64,000 nucleotides of DNA from a bacterium (GCA_016703265.1 JADJCK010000001.1:434001-498000), one strand, 5' to 3'; counted from the stretch's first letter, positions 23,401 through 34,226 are shown. Numbers and translations are program-made. Notes: generated from the sequence alone by a model not told the origin.

Positions 23401-23546
23401 AACACGCGCAAAGCCGACTGCTGGCGCGTCTCGACGGCGGCCAGGAAGGCGTGTTCGGCAGCGGCGAAGTCCAGCACGGCGAGCGAACGCTCGGCCGCCG
23501 CCAGGGACTGCCAGTAGTTGAGTCCGGGGTGCGTTTCGGGTGCCAT
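17469..23546 (-). CDS. Giant hypothetical protein (2025 residues)
   Basis: An uninterrupted frame of 2025 codons with normal codon bias and no signal peptide. It is rich in Ala, Leu, Trp and Asp and I cannot assign it to a family. The first 250 residues look helical. The C-terminal third shows a faint superfamily 1 helicase pattern: GTLGTGRH at 1590-1597 resembles a Walker A with Arg for Lys; VVVMCEVQRF near 1676 resembles motif II (DExQ) without its Asp; MTVDPA and VQHRL follow in the order of motifs III and IV. If real, the ATPase is dead or the domain is repurposed. The ATG at 23546 has no clear ribosome site. It is downstream of the subtilase gene on the same strand (49-base gap) and upstream of tnaA. 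Confidence 0.85.
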   Translation of the reverse strand: MAPETHPGLNYWQSLAAAERSLAVLDFAAAEHAFLAAVETRQQSALRVFFTETISDGVSRLWHRGPPRPGRWERLSGRFRERFLGEADKIVREGVRVAELRPEDDAERNQPVLEKSLFLVARSRVFVEEPASAVPLLKGLFRTASRTGRPFDLQLVRHDIPLTEEDRLWMARKGGELLESFVEQGVLRQGSPESQEWAQVFLQLLQPRYFGSAGRLEEERCWLEAITADRLLGRALASVELYRAFLHVCPGPAARSSEARVRLLELLGNTDRVHFPVPRYDEALGAMQSAGLEPGSELAPRFERALGRIEYRRPEAGPLPEHNLSWASVAVEADGRIAVVFWWGDQPRDLAFWRPGEDTAALDAFLAPCAGRIVAADEHVTQAVGDAWERDPAPWSAAAVLTAVLESRLPGTGAERPALARIALGEAQPWRSGWDPALGHPLLEPPRRASLGEGWPQGPAAGAVLGGLLWLAVRSRLHAGDPALRAGVGAMAHRGDPVCRFLYPFVCLNDEAGRAMDATFEAWTLPVLWTRPDPFGWSLASARGTTPDPEAEELAATAELGRSDLAIISTGNAPAVLAAWGEGRQKWRVVLDRFERLEALGRVAGGVVGPITLIPAGGGVHDLDAALGLLEDLLSARGPGREPLLPLLHWTRLVETHNGDLLDFRDVRPRPEGAVPLYDRYAQLVADLPREAPRLDGGGRTWAGQFSQRVRKAGLVAGSVQHLGSDAERLDALWGVYEGADASWVFLDSAAVHWDLLRRADVQIRGLHALLHTRGGRHLSLLTGAAWLRGELEELLATWLGVFGSPYCAALGDARPPRLRLVDRGAVPDARLLVAEAMAAQAAWTERVAEQEGQVTVLVPTDGDAGAFWSQVASGQVAAAGPRWRFLDANRAAAPGDSGPLVVSALTSLQGGAVPMAAGDLRQEWTDADAERRTYLAWRVRLCALEVAARLAGPWSCVDIMDTRWWRLLRSRATGGEVTDTGGWNGARAAAATADSACRTFDLPGFAPGDRETAWGRFLPAARQWSSLGATDIAATAALASGDTGMPAGVNLLVGDLEPVWTAVAARTTLAWERGELDHWVLLVSDHCPPGAAALVAQGGVDGISAWGGESPADFPAPLMRVAPADFGDPHLRAFLAAHPPRTVVATGLYEWLPARDREAQESALALRALLDARAHGVILQTVSMPTPWIRFVERACGARLLGPAAATAYEPVTEVVEAGVAQAPTCPPGVGAADRAEAVIRRFQGLLARLRPVMAARAGRGEGGEAEPAPPPGRQLLPLDWLAALGGLTAADVEQGAGLLRWVARLAGDPLSAASVRVPGARRALESHALMLPRRHADIERRLDQLGGALTTVLPHWLAGAPVGGLTWIDQEHPPVKVAPEDLAAVDTLLVMVGAGAFGDVGLTYNCPRGLLYSTRRLVGISRPADEVLAALQQSLAIFAARLSEVAAAAMPTEGGLLVQTGVTDLQDEERGFLALGAALGYWRWLGPACPGAMHLVDLLSLADSPTVRAGDDGWQLLGALVAGRFGDLDQPAATPDGKGRLDLLAEGRRGLRNLLGGSDGGPSPGAVVERVAAVAGLDDEQHFLVLRGTLGTGRHDALVRGLAQARQAADDPGEVTFWCPDPATAAFIARECLRHGLPGPLDIRVPERGATLDLGRPGGAEAADPAGAVVVMCEVQRFEPETRYRIAQLGRGRRLIMTVDPAAAAEPWEHLFLTTPRADDIVELTVQHRLAKRPWAEVGMLAPLDRDPGATRRREKGLALAEYSANLDQCVARIVTARESQELGPMLRVVAALPSDLEYIADSLQDRGWLTASEPRLDWLLLPGPRELLAAVADALAAAGLAPARHGLLAAAAAGGDGSDTTRVTAAPPLLPRYFEPSLHESCRAWQDALPPGPLPDLATFAAEAALSEWGQVVFAQPEARERAAAVVAAWGRAPLAELPDQPLWQAWWLVTLGDFGEQPLAGARPLALLAEAARTGGPYVPAGVYMCQGTEDARRHYEVLGRITDQALVLYQVRSPLPGDAT

Positions 23547-23595
23547 GGGCGCACAATACCACGCGTCCGCGCGCGCCGACAGAAAAAGACGCCGG

Positions 23596-26500
23596 TCAGC
23601 GCACGATCGTCAGCCGCGTGGCCGCATCGGCCCCCATGCCGCGCGCCCGCACCAGGTAGGTGCCCGCCGGCAGCGGCCGCCCGTCCGGATCGCGGCCGTC
23701 CCAGTCAGCCGCACCGGCGCCCGCGGGCACGGCGACCCGGCCGACGCGCCGCCCGCGCAGGTCGTAGACCTCGAAATCGACCGTTCCGCCCGCATCGCCC
23801 GCAAAACGAAAACGGAAATTCCCCGTGCCGGGATTCGGGTGCACCTGGACGCCGAAGGCTACCGGCACCGGCTCGGGCGCCGCACTGGCACCGACCTCGA
23901 GCGGGTAGGCGCCAGTGTTGCGCCCGTCGCCGCGGGCCGTGGACCACAGCGGATCCGAGGCGTAGAGGTCGGCCACGGGCGTGATGGTGGCTACCTGGCC
24001 GACGCCGTCGAGCCGCAGCAGCAGGTCGGCGCTGACACGTACCAGGGTGGCGCCCACCGCCGCCACCGGTCCGGCCGCAGCGCCGCCGGGCAGTACGGGC
24101 CGCCGCACCGAAAGCCCGTCGTCATCGCCGGTGTCGACAAACCAGGCCGTGGACAAGCCGGGGAACGACGTGAGCCCGTACAGTTCCTCGAACCACGAGA
24201 TGTGGACGAGCGATGCCAGGTCGGTACCCCAGCCGCCGCAGTGATTCCAGGCCAGCGGCGGCGCGATCAGCAGAGAGGTAAGATTGAGTGCGCCCTGCGC
24301 GCTGGTCGCGTGCACGCGCAGCCCCGGCACGACCTGTGACGTGGCCTGCCCCGCCATGTCGAGTCGCGCCTTGCTCAGTTCCCAGACCGCGTCCGCGCCG
24401 AGTTGCCCGTTGTCCGCCAGCCCGAACAGCCCCACGTGCAGTTCGCCGCTGTCCGGACGTCCGCCCACGGCGGGCCACGACACGGTGCGCCAGCCGCCTC
24501 CGGTGGGCGCCAGGGCCACGGCGCCGTCGCCGGCGGCAGGCTGGCCGTTGCCCTCGAGCACGCGGAACACGAGGCTCGCCGGGTCCCCGCTCAGGACCGG
24601 GATCACGATCTCGTGGAGCCCGTCACTGTCGAGATCGCAGAGCACCGGCGGCCCCGCCGGTGTTGCACCAAGGTTCACGGGCCAGCCCACCAGCGTGGTC
24701 AGCCCGGCGGCGAGCGCCGTCACGGTGCCGTCGGCAAAGGCGACGACGATGCTCTCGGCCCCGCCGGGCAGCAGTACCCCCACCGCCGGCGGCAGCGGCG
24801 ACAGGTGCCCGAGCGAAGCAGTCGCTTCCTGCACCGGGCCGGCGCGCCAGGCGCGGGCGTTGCCCAGTTCATCGACCACCATCACGCGCTTCTGGCCGGA
24901 TGATGTGAAGTAGCCCACGGGCAGCGTCAGCGCGCGGTTGAGCGCAAGGTTCACCGTCTGGTAGGTGCCCGAGGCGTTGAAGAAGTAGACGGAGCCGTAG
25001 GCCGAGCTGAGCACGATCTCGTCGCCCGGCGCACTGTCGAAGTCCCAGACCAGCGGCAGGTTCAGGCCGCCCTGCGCCGACACATGCGGGAACACGAACA
25101 CCGGCCAGCCGGGGCGATGCGCACCGTCGGCGCCGAGCAGGTTCACCGATCGCGCGACCGGGTCCGCCGTCACCAGCGACGGCACGACGAACGACGGCCC
25201 GGCAAATCCGGCGAAGGTACCGACCGACGGGCCGGCACTGACGACGCCGGGCAGCAGGCGCGAGGCGCCCTGCTGCGTGAACGACGAGGCCTCGCGCACG
25301 CGCAACACCACCGCACCCTGGCCCGACAGCCGCTTCACCGCGAGCAGTTGCCAGCTATCCGGCCCGGTGGTCACGTAGGTGTACTCGGAAGTGCCGGTGC
25401 CGCCCTGGTTCAGCCGCACCACGCCGGCTCCGGTCGGGTCGTTGTCGAGATCGCGCGGGTCGGCCAGCACCAGTTCGATGTCGAGACCGGGCGCCGGCAA
25501 CGCCTCGACCAGGTAGCGCACGCGCGGCTGCAGGTCGAGCCGCCGCGCCACCACCGGCTGCCGGCTGCCGGTCAGCAGCGAGTCGGTCTGGTCCACGCCC
25601 GGCCGCAAAGGCACGAGCAGTGCCTGCGCCGCCGCATCGATCCGCAGCAATCCCCAGCCGCGGTCATCGCGAGGCGCCGTGCCTGCCGGCAGGCTCGTTG
25701 TGGAAGCGCCGTCGGCGGTCTCGGCCGCGGGCACGGGCGCCGCGGTCAACCGCAGCACCGCCTGCCGCGTGCGCACCGACAGCAACCCCGGCGGCAGCGA
25801 GGCGGCCTGCTCGTTGAGCGCCTCGTCGAGCAGGTGCAGCGCGCCGGCCACGTGCGCGGCGGCCAGGCTTGTCCCCCACCGTCCGCTGTAGGTGTCGTTG
25901 GGCTCGCTGTCGGCGCAGGTGATGCGGCCCGCAGCGCTGACCAGGCCGCCGCCCGGCGCCACGATGTCGGGCTTCGTCGTGATCCAGCCGCCGCGCCCGC
26001 TGAACGCGGCGACGGCGCCGTTGTCGTTCACCGCGCCCACGGTCAGTGCTCCGGGAGAACGGGCGGGCCAGCCGATGTAACCCGTGGTTCCGTAGTTGCC
26101 CATCGCCACCACGGGCGTGAGCCCTGCATTCGCCAGTTCGGTCACCGCGCCGGCAATGCCCAGTTCGGCGTCCCAGTTCACGGCCATGAGCACGGAGCTG
26201 ATCCGCAGCACCTCGCGCTGGTCACGCACCCAGTCGCAGGCCGTCAGGTAGTCGCCGGCCCAGGCATGCCACACCTCGTCGAAGTCGTAGCACTTGACCA
26301 CGACCAGCCGCGCTCCCGGCGCCACGCCGCGATAGGCGCTGTCGATGGAACCACGACCGACGGCCACCGAAGCGAGCGAGGTCCCGTGGTGGTTGTAGTC
26401 CCAGGGACCGGCGGCGGCAGGAAAATCGTCGGTGACGTCATGCCAGCCGATGACCTTGTAGCCGGGGAACAGCGGCCAGCCGCTGGTGGCGGGGAACCAG

Positions 26501-27192
26501 TCGCCCGCGTCGCCGACCAGCGGCGGCGGCCCGTCGACGTTGTCGGCGGTGGGATCGCCCAGGTCGTTGTGCGCGGTGTCGCAACCCGAATCGAGGATGG
26601 CCAGGGAGAACGTGCCGTCGTCGCCCAGCTTCCAGGCGCCGGTCTCCACGCGATGCGCGCCGACCGCGCGACGCGAGTTGTCGAGCGCGGGTACGCCGTC
26701 GCGGTCGAGCAGCAGGCGTCCTTGCGCGGGCGCATCGACGAGTGCGCGCAGGCCGGCCTCGTCGACTTCCAGGACGGTGACGCCGCCGAAGCGCGGCGTG
26801 CAGAAGATGGTGCGGCAGGTGCCGGACTTCGCGGCGGCATCGATCTCCTTCGCGCGCGCGCCCGGGGCAACGTCGAGGCAGAGAAGCCGCAGGCGCCCCT
26901 GCGACCGGGCGCCTGCGGCCTTCTCTGATTCGACGGTGTCGACGGCCATGGGTGCGGCGGCGTCGCCGGTGGATGCTTCGCGTGCAGCGGTCGCCGCAGC
27001 GGTGGCGTGGACGCGCAGATCGGTGAAGGCGATCTCGCCGCGCCGCCATTGTTGCAGCAGGTCCTCGATGCCGTCGTTGTCGACGTCGGCGATGCCGGTG
27101 GCGGGGTCGATGGTCGGGATCGCTTCGGCGGCGGGTGCGGGCATGGCCCAAAGGAACAGGAGGGCAGCGAGAAGCAGCGCGAGCAATGGCAT
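23596..27192 (-). CDS. Secreted subtilisin-like protease with C-terminal sorting domain
   Basis: An S8 serine protease of about 1198 residues. From ATG 27192 it starts with a signal peptide (MPLLALLLAALLFLWAMPAPAAEA), then a short calcium-loop-like ADVDNDGIEDLLQQW. The peptidase domain has an intact triad: Asp201 in ILDSGCD, His269 in HHGTS and Ser442 in GTSLAAAHVAG. After it come beta-propeller-like repeats with FG-GAP-type loops (DFDSAPGDEIVL, CDLDSDGLHEIVI). The end is a FlgD-like domain (HPNPGTGNFRFRF, DLRGRRV, PAGTYLVRA), the type used for secretion and surface sorting in FCB bacteria. Earlier in-frame Met codons exist, but they would place an Arg/Pro-rich stretch before the signal peptide. 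Confidence 0.92.
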   Translation of the reverse strand: MPLLALLLAALLFLWAMPAPAAEAIPTIDPATGIADVDNDGIEDLLQQWRRGEIAFTDLRVHATAAATAAREASTGDAAAPMAVDTVESEKAAGARSQGRLRLLCLDVAPGARAKEIDAAAKSGTCRTIFCTPRFGGVTVLEVDEAGLRALVDAPAQGRLLLDRDGVPALDNSRRAVGAHRVETGAWKLGDDGTFSLAILDSGCDTAHNDLGDPTADNVDGPPPLVGDAGDWFPATSGWPLFPGYKVIGWHDVTDDFPAAAGPWDYNHHGTSLASVAVGRGSIDSAYRGVAPGARLVVVKCYDFDEVWHAWAGDYLTACDWVRDQREVLRISSVLMAVNWDAELGIAGAVTELANAGLTPVVAMGNYGTTGYIGWPARSPGALTVGAVNDNGAVAAFSGRGGWITTKPDIVAPGGGLVSAAGRITCADSEPNDTYSGRWGTSLAAAHVAGALHLLDEALNEQAASLPPGLLSVRTRQAVLRLTAAPVPAAETADGASTTSLPAGTAPRDDRGWGLLRIDAAAQALLVPLRPGVDQTDSLLTGSRQPVVARRLDLQPRVRYLVEALPAPGLDIELVLADPRDLDNDPTGAGVVRLNQGGTGTSEYTYVTTGPDSWQLLAVKRLSGQGAVVLRVREASSFTQQGASRLLPGVVSAGPSVGTFAGFAGPSFVVPSLVTADPVARSVNLLGADGAHRPGWPVFVFPHVSAQGGLNLPLVWDFDSAPGDEIVLSSAYGSVYFFNASGTYQTVNLALNRALTLPVGYFTSSGQKRVMVVDELGNARAWRAGPVQEATASLGHLSPLPPAVGVLLPGGAESIVVAFADGTVTALAAGLTTLVGWPVNLGATPAGPPVLCDLDSDGLHEIVIPVLSGDPASLVFRVLEGNGQPAAGDGAVALAPTGGGWRTVSWPAVGGRPDSGELHVGLFGLADNGQLGADAVWELSKARLDMAGQATSQVVPGLRVHATSAQGALNLTSLLIAPPLAWNHCGGWGTDLASLVHISWFEELYGLTSFPGLSTAWFVDTGDDDGLSVRRPVLPGGAAAGPVAAVGATLVRVSADLLLRLDGVGQVATITPVADLYASDPLWSTARGDGRNTGAYPLEVGASAAPEPVPVAFGVQVHPNPGTGNFRFRFAGDAGGTVDFEVYDLRGRRVGRVAVPAGAGAADWDGRDPDGRPLPAGTYLVRARGMGADAATRLTIVR

Positions 27193-27360
27193 CGCGGCTT
27201 CTTTGAGTGGTACGGGAGTTAGCGCCGCCAGCCGTGCACGCGGCTGTGACCTCGGCTGTGACCTCGGCATCGGGCTCCTCATCCTGGTTCCGTCGGGCAT
27301 TGTCCCCGTGATTGTACGGAGTCGCCCGCAGCCCCGCAACGGCCGGCGGTTTTGTGCCCG

Positions 27361-27672
27361 TCAGAAGGCGCCCGGCAGGTGGCGGATGTCCACGCCCCCG
27401 TCGGGCCCGTGGTGCACGATGGCCACGACGTCGAACCGCAGGCGCGGCCCCCCGGATTGCGGGTGTGCGGCCAGCCAGGCCAGGGCCGCCCGCCGTACGC
27501 GGCGCCGCTGGCCCTCGGCAAGGAAGCACTCCGGCTCGCCGGCGCCGTCGGCAGCGCGGGCCTTCACCTCCACGAAGACAAGGTCGGCGCCGCGCCGGAC
27601 GACCAGGTCGATCTCGCCGCCGGGGATGCGGTACCGCCGGTCGAGTGTGGCGTAGCCGCAGGCGACGAGCAC
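27361..27672 (-). CDS. yraN: YraN family (UPF0102) nuclease-fold protein
   Basis: A small protein of the restriction-endonuclease-like fold. It shows the family pattern RYRIPGGEIDLVVRRGADLVFVEVKAR, where GEID and the VEVK motif supply the acidic and Lys residues. From the GTG at 27672 it has 103 residues. Family homology continues upstream in frame (WAEHLAEAVLVACGY) to about 27720, where no start is available. An ATG at about 27765 sits one frame off and would join if a G5 run (27736-27740) lost one base. So the true start is probably upstream and the reading is affected by an indel. In many genomes yraN follows rnhB directly; here about 4.7 kb separates them. Confidence 0.75.
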   Translation of the reverse strand: MLVACGYATLDRRYRIPGGEIDLVVRRGADLVFVEVKARAADGAGEPECFLAEGQRRRVRRAALAWLAAHPQSGGPRLRFDVVAIVHHGPDGGVDIRHLPGAF

Positions 27673-27747
27673 GGCCTCGGCCAGGTGCTCGGCCCAGGCG
27701 CCGCGGGCGGCACGGGCGCGAGCGGGGATTTCGTAGGGGGTGGTCAG

Positions 27748-28075
27748 GGTGGGAGTCCATTCCGGGAGGAACGGGCGGGGGTGCGGGAAATGTGCCGGGT
27801 GCTTTGGGTCGAGGGTAGGCCAGCGGCGGTTGGGGAGTTATGGGGCACGCTTGAATTGCCAATGGTCTAGGCCTGCAGCCGCATCTGTAACTGGTGGGTG
27901 CCACGTTGCCGTTGATATGACATTGACGGATGATACGCTAACCGCAGCCAATTTTGGGAAGTCGCCGAGGCTTGTACCAAATCTGGCGTGCTGTGCCGTT
28001 TGTCGCCACGCAGGGCTTCGCAATTCGACATTGGAAGCCCTGCGCCGCTCCATATTCCTGCGGGCCGCAATGCGC
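27748..28075. other. Gene-free stretch with one hairpin
   Basis: GC content drops towards the accessory segment. I see no convincing gene. A 9-base stem (CAGGGCTTC 28011-28019 with GAAGCCCTG 28034-28042) lies downstream of the FlgD-domain fragment and might end its transcript, although no T-run follows. Confidence 0.5.
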
Positions 28076-29053
28076 CTACTTGAGCATTGTCATTCTTTTC
28101 GTCAATCTGACTGTCGGACTGTCCAATACACAAAAGTACACGCCGGCAGCCATACTGAGCCCCGCTTTGTCGCGCCCGTCCCACTCCACAACATGATGGC
28201 CGGCGGTACGGAGATCGTTCTCAATCAGCCGACTTATGAGGCGCCCGGCCACGTCATAGACGGAGATTGACACCAACTCAGAACGGGCAAGCTCGAACGC
28301 AATCTTCGTACGAGGATTGAACGGATTAGGAGTTGGATCGCTCAGCGAAGTAACAAAGGAAACCCCGGCCTTCAATTCGCTTCCAGGCTCAACAATCGGG
28401 GCCAGGTCAACTTCAAGAACCTCCACGTTCACCCCTGCCGCAGACGGAGCCAGAACCAACGAACCGATTGTCGTTGCACCACTTCCGCCCCCACTAAGCA
28501 GAAAAACCACAAACTCCCCTTTGGCATTCGCTTCATCCGCGATCATCATTGATCTGTCCGCGCGATCAGCGGAAGGCACCCAGACCAAATCATCTTTGTT
28601 GACGCCAATGGCTCGCAATCGGATAACAGCGGCGCTCCAGCTAGACATGGCGCGCACTACACACTCGCGCGAGCTCGTGGACTTCTGAGTGAACACAATC
28701 TTCGCATCGTCGCGGACTGTCCCTTTGTCGAGGCTACAAGGCGGGTGAGGCGCAATGTAGATGGCACCAAAGATGGGCAAGTCCGAAAGATTGATGCACC
28801 CGTCGGGCTGAAAATCAGCACAGGCATTGTAGCCACCTTCACCTTCGCAATGATCATAGACAGCAGCCAGCACAGCGACATCAGAAGCATCGATGCAACC
28901 ATCGGCGGTCAGATCGCCGTTGCTTGTGCCCGAAGGGACATAGCCTGGCAAATTAACCCAAGCCGAAGCCCCACCAATGAATGTGGTACCGTACCTGCGC
29001 CCGAAGTAGCGCGCGACTGCAATCGCTAATCGGGTAGCTGAATTCTGCCACAT
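28076..29053 (-). pseudogene. C-terminal part of a dockerin plus FlgD-domain secreted protein
   Basis: About 325 codons. From the N-terminal side there is a two-fold dockerin-like module (NGDLTADGCIDASDVAVLA and FQPDGCINLSDLPIFGAIY, each with Asp-rich calcium loops), a middle beta-rich part, and a FlgD-like sorting domain (DPTPNPFNPRTKIAFEL, SVYDVAGRLI, WDGRDKAGLSMAAGVYFC). There is no signal peptide. Its upstream side meets the decayed IS element at about 29060, so it is probably the 3' end of a larger gene. In another frame the sequence just upstream (ANEDLTNENGYVAEFSYPI) also looks like coding sequence, which suggests a frameshift near the junction. GC is clearly lower than in the housekeeping genes. 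Confidence 0.7.
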
Positions 29054-29068
29054 AGCCGTTCTCGTTCG

Positions 29069-29900
29069 TCAGATCCTCATTTGCGGTAACTCCGCTCGGC
29101 ATACCAGGCCCCCACCGGCGGACGGCCCCCGGGGGGAGGGAAGAGGGGCGAAACGGCGGCCCTTCCACAACCCGGCCGGGGGGCCGCCCCCCCCCCGGCG
29201 GGGGCGGGCGGAGACCGACGGCGGCACCTTGCCAAGGCTGTCGTGCGGTCGCTCCTCGTTGTAGTCGAGCATCCAGTTCCAGGCCAGCTCCCGCACCTGG
29301 TCAAGGTCGTCGAACAGGTACGCGCTAAGCAGCTCGTCACGGAACGTCTTGTTGAACCTCTCGATGTAGGCGTTCTGGTTCGGCTTCCCTGGCTGGATGT
29401 ACCGGATCTCGACGCCGTTCTGTTCGCACCAGGCCACAAACACCTCGCTCAGCAACTCCGGTCCGTTGTCGCAGCGGATCGCTTCCGGCAAGCCGCGCCA
29501 GCTCTTGATCTGTTCAAGAACGCGCACAACGCGCTCGCCGGGCAGCGACGTGTCGACCTCGATCGCCAGCAGTTCCCGAACGCCATCATCCAACACGTTC
29601 AGCGTCCGGAACCGGCGGCCGCTGTACAGCGTGTCGTGCATGAAGTCCAGCGACCAGACCATGTTCGGTGCAGCCGGTACCGCTAGCGGCTGCCGCGGGC
29701 GATCACTCAGCGCTGCTTGGTCCGGCGCCGGTGATTCAGCCCCAACTCAGTACACCCGGTACAGGCGCTTGTGATTCCACCCCCGGCCGTGCAGGCGCAG
29801 CTGGTCGAGCCGGGGTCGTCCGGCAAGGCCCTGCAAGGCGTCGATCACCTCAGCGTCGCGCACCAGACGACCCTGAGGGGTCTTGTACCACGCGGCACGC
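29069..29900 (-). mobile_element. Decayed IS3-family element (IS407-like), orfB remnant
   Basis: The minus strand encodes most of an IS3-family OrfB integrase. The C-terminal 197 codons (29662 to 29069) have MVWSLDFMHDTLYSGRRFR, CDNGPELLS and IERFNKTFRDELL, giving the D, D and E of the catalytic core. Upstream pieces continue in other frames: LAVPAAPN, then ELGLNHRRRTKQR near 29720-29750, then NHKRLYRVY and DAEVIDALQGLAGR up to about 29850. At least two single-base shifts therefore break the gene. The C-terminal end runs into G/C-rich sequence near 29100-29220. No inverted repeats could be identified. Confidence 0.8.
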
Positions 29901-29955
29901 GACAGCGCACAGGCCCGCCGCCCCGCCGCCGGGGCGCCGGGCGGCTGACCCGTGG

Positions 29956-32290
<2,335 letters not shown>

Positions 32291-32419
32291 AGCCGCGGGC
32301 CCCGTCGAATCAACTTACGCCGGAGCAAGTCTCGCGCTGGACGTTCGGCGAACATGTGTCCGGAAGTGCTGCACAGGTTGAACTTGGGTCTTGAGCCAGT
32401 TTCCCCGACCGCTCCACTG

Positions 32420-33052
32420 TCAGAACAACCGCCCCTGCCCCCGAGAAGCCAACGGCTCATAAGAATACCGATGCAACACACAAGGCCCCAACCGCTCGAT
32501 CGCCTCGCGATGCGCAGCCGCGCCGTACCCCTTGTGCGCCGCGAATCCGTAACCGGGATAGTGCCTGTCCCACGCGACCATCACGCGGTCGCGCAGCACC
32601 TTGGCGATGATGGAGGCCGCCGCGATGGCGGCGCTGGTGCCGTCGCCGCGGACGATGGATTCGGCGGGAATGGATACAGTGGGGAGCTGGTTGCCGTCGA
32701 CCAGGAGAAGGTCGGGCGTCAGACGCAGGCGCGCCACCGCGCGGGACATGGCCCGCAGGGTGGCGCGCAGGATGTCGGTGCTGTCGATCTCGGGCGCACT
32801 GATGGCACAGGCGGTCCAGGCCAGCGCGCCGGCGCGGATCTCGGTGTAGAGAGCCTCGCGGCGGGCGGGCGACAGCTTCTTGCTGTCGTCCAGGCCGACG
32901 GGGGCCCAGCCGGCGGGCAGCACCACGGCGGCGGCGACGACGGGGCCAGCCCAGCAGCCGCGCCCCGCTTCGTCGACTCCACCCAGCAGCAGGCGGCCGT
33001 CCCGCGAGCGCTCGCGGTCGTAGTCCGCCAGCGCTCCGGCAACCGCCTTCAA
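32420..33052 (-). CDS. rnhB: Ribonuclease HII
   Basis: Cuts RNA in RNA-DNA hybrids and at single ribonucleotides in DNA. The catalytic signature GGVDEAGRG is intact, with Asp and Glu, and LLLVDGN carries a further Asp. The conserved AAASIIAKVLRDR and HKGYG blocks follow. I start at the TTG at 33052, eight bases after the rplS stop and behind TAGGT, which gives 210 residues. A GTG at 33106 would give 228 residues and overlap rplS by 47 bases. The 3' end is complete, so the G/C tract did not damage this gene. Confidence 0.92.
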   Translation of the reverse strand: MKAVAGALADYDRERSRDGRLLLGGVDEAGRGCWAGPVVAAAVVLPAGWAPVGLDDSKKLSPARREALYTEIRAGALAWTACAISAPEIDSTDILRATLRAMSRAVARLRLTPDLLLVDGNQLPTVSIPAESIVRGDGTSAAIAAASIIAKVLRDRVMVAWDRHYPGYGFAAHKGYGAAAHREAIERLGPCVLHRYSYEPLASRGQGRLF

Positions 33053-33059
33053 GCGGGAC

Positions 33060-33404
33060 CTACCGACGCGCTTCGCGGATGCGGGCGCTGCGGCCGGTGC
33101 GGCCACGCAGGTAGTACAGCTTGGCGCGGCGGATGCGGCCCTTCTTCTTCACCGAGATCGACTCGACGTTCGGCGACTGGACCGGGAAGATACGCTCGAC
33201 GGCCACGCCGCCGGACATCTTCCGCACCATGACCGTCGCCTCCATGCCGGCGCCCGAACGCGCGATCACGACACCGATGAAGTTCTGCGTGCGCGTCTTG
33301 TTGCCTTCAACGATGCGCACGCCGACGTTCACGGTGTCACCGATCGCGAAGTCGGGCAGGTCGGTGCGCAGGTTCTCGGCGCGCATCTTGTCCACGATGT
33401 TCAT
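33060..33404 (-). CDS. rplS: 50S ribosomal protein L19 (bL19)
   Basis: At the 30S-50S interface of the ribosome. The 114-residue protein matches the family in full: DFAIGDTVNVGVRIVEGNKTRTQNFIGVVI, the ERIFPVQSPNVESI block and KGRIRRAKLYYLRGRTGRSARIRE. The ATG at 33404 follows GAGGACGAG. Part of the co-directional run rpsP-KH-rimM-trmD-rplS-rnhB. Confidence 0.97.
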   Translation of the reverse strand: MNIVDKMRAENLRTDLPDFAIGDTVNVGVRIVEGNKTRTQNFIGVVIARSGAGMEATVMVRKMSGGVAVERIFPVQSPNVESISVKKKGRIRRAKLYYLRGRTGRSARIREARR

Positions 33405-33434
33405 CTCGTCCTCCTGTTGCGGTCTCGCGCGAGG

Positions 33435-34226
33435 TCAGTCGCGCTTCTTCTGCTTCTTCGGCACTTCGGCGGGGGCGGTGGCCAGTTCCGGCCGTCGTGC
33501 CCGCGTGCGCTCGGCGGCCTGCCGCCGGCGCCAATCCTCTATGTTCGCGTGGTGACCCGACATCAACACCTCGGGTACGTCCAGGCCCCGGTAGACCGGG
33601 GGCTTCGTGTACCAGGCGCAGTCGAGGCCGCCTTCGCGGTCGGCGGTGAAGCTGTCGTTCGCCGCCGAATCCTCGTCGTGCAAGACTCCCGGCAGTCGCC
33701 GGACGATCGCGTCGACCACCACCAGCGCCGGCAGCTCGCCCCCCGAAAGGACGTAGTCGCCGATGCTGACTTCGCGCGTGACGACCAGTTCGCGGGCGCG
33801 CTCGTCGATGCCCTTGTACCGCCCGCAGACCAGGATCAGTTCGCCCTTGGCCTGCAGGTCCGCCAGCAGTTCGAGCGTCAGCTTTTCGCTGAACGTCTCG
33901 CCCTGCGGCGTGGTCAGGATCACGGTGGCGTCTTCACGCTGCCGGACCTTCTCCACCGCCTCGACCACGGGCGGCGCCATCATGATCATGCCGGCCCCGC
34001 CTCCGTAGGCGGTGTCGTCGACGGTACGGTGCTTGTCCACGGCGAAGTCACGGATGTCGGTGACTTCGTAGCGAACCTGCCCCTGCCGTTCGGCGCGGCC
34101 CGGGATGCTGGTGGCCAGCACCGCGCGGACCATCTCCGGGAAGAGCGTCAGCACGCGGATGACCGGTGCCTGGCTGTTCCCCTTGCCGACGTCCAGACCG
34201 TCGTCCGGCTCAGTCTCGCTGGACAT
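33435..34226 (-). CDS. trmD: tRNA (guanine37-N1)-methyltransferase
   Basis: Methylates G37 of tRNAs that read CNN codons, protecting against frameshifting. A SPOUT-knot enzyme of 263 residues. The conserved blocks are VLTLFPEM near residue 25, DDTAYGGGAGMIMM, LVCGRYKGIDERA and the knot SIGDYVLSGGE. There is a 20-residue N-terminal extension and a Lys-rich tail. It overlaps the rimM 3' end by 17 bases. Confidence 0.96.
   Translation of the reverse strand: MSSETEPDDGLDVGKGNSQAPVIRVLTLFPEMVRAVLATSIPGRAERQGQVRYEVTDIRDFAVDKHRTVDDTAYGGGAGMIMMAPPVVEAVEKVRQREDATVILTTPQGETFSEKLTLELLADLQAKGELILVCGRYKGIDERARELVVTREVSIGDYVLSGGELPALVVVDAIVRRLPGVLHDEDSAANDSFTADREGGLDCAWYTKPPVYRGLDVPEVLMSGHHANIEDWRRRQAAERTRARRPELATAPAEVPKKQKKRD

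Noticed and set aside
19425..23984. A 1519-codon plus-strand frame opposite the giant protein
   Set aside because: The composition is Arg/Gln/Gly-rich shadow sequence without a ribosome site. The minus-strand frame is longer and has normal protein composition, although it too is unassigned.
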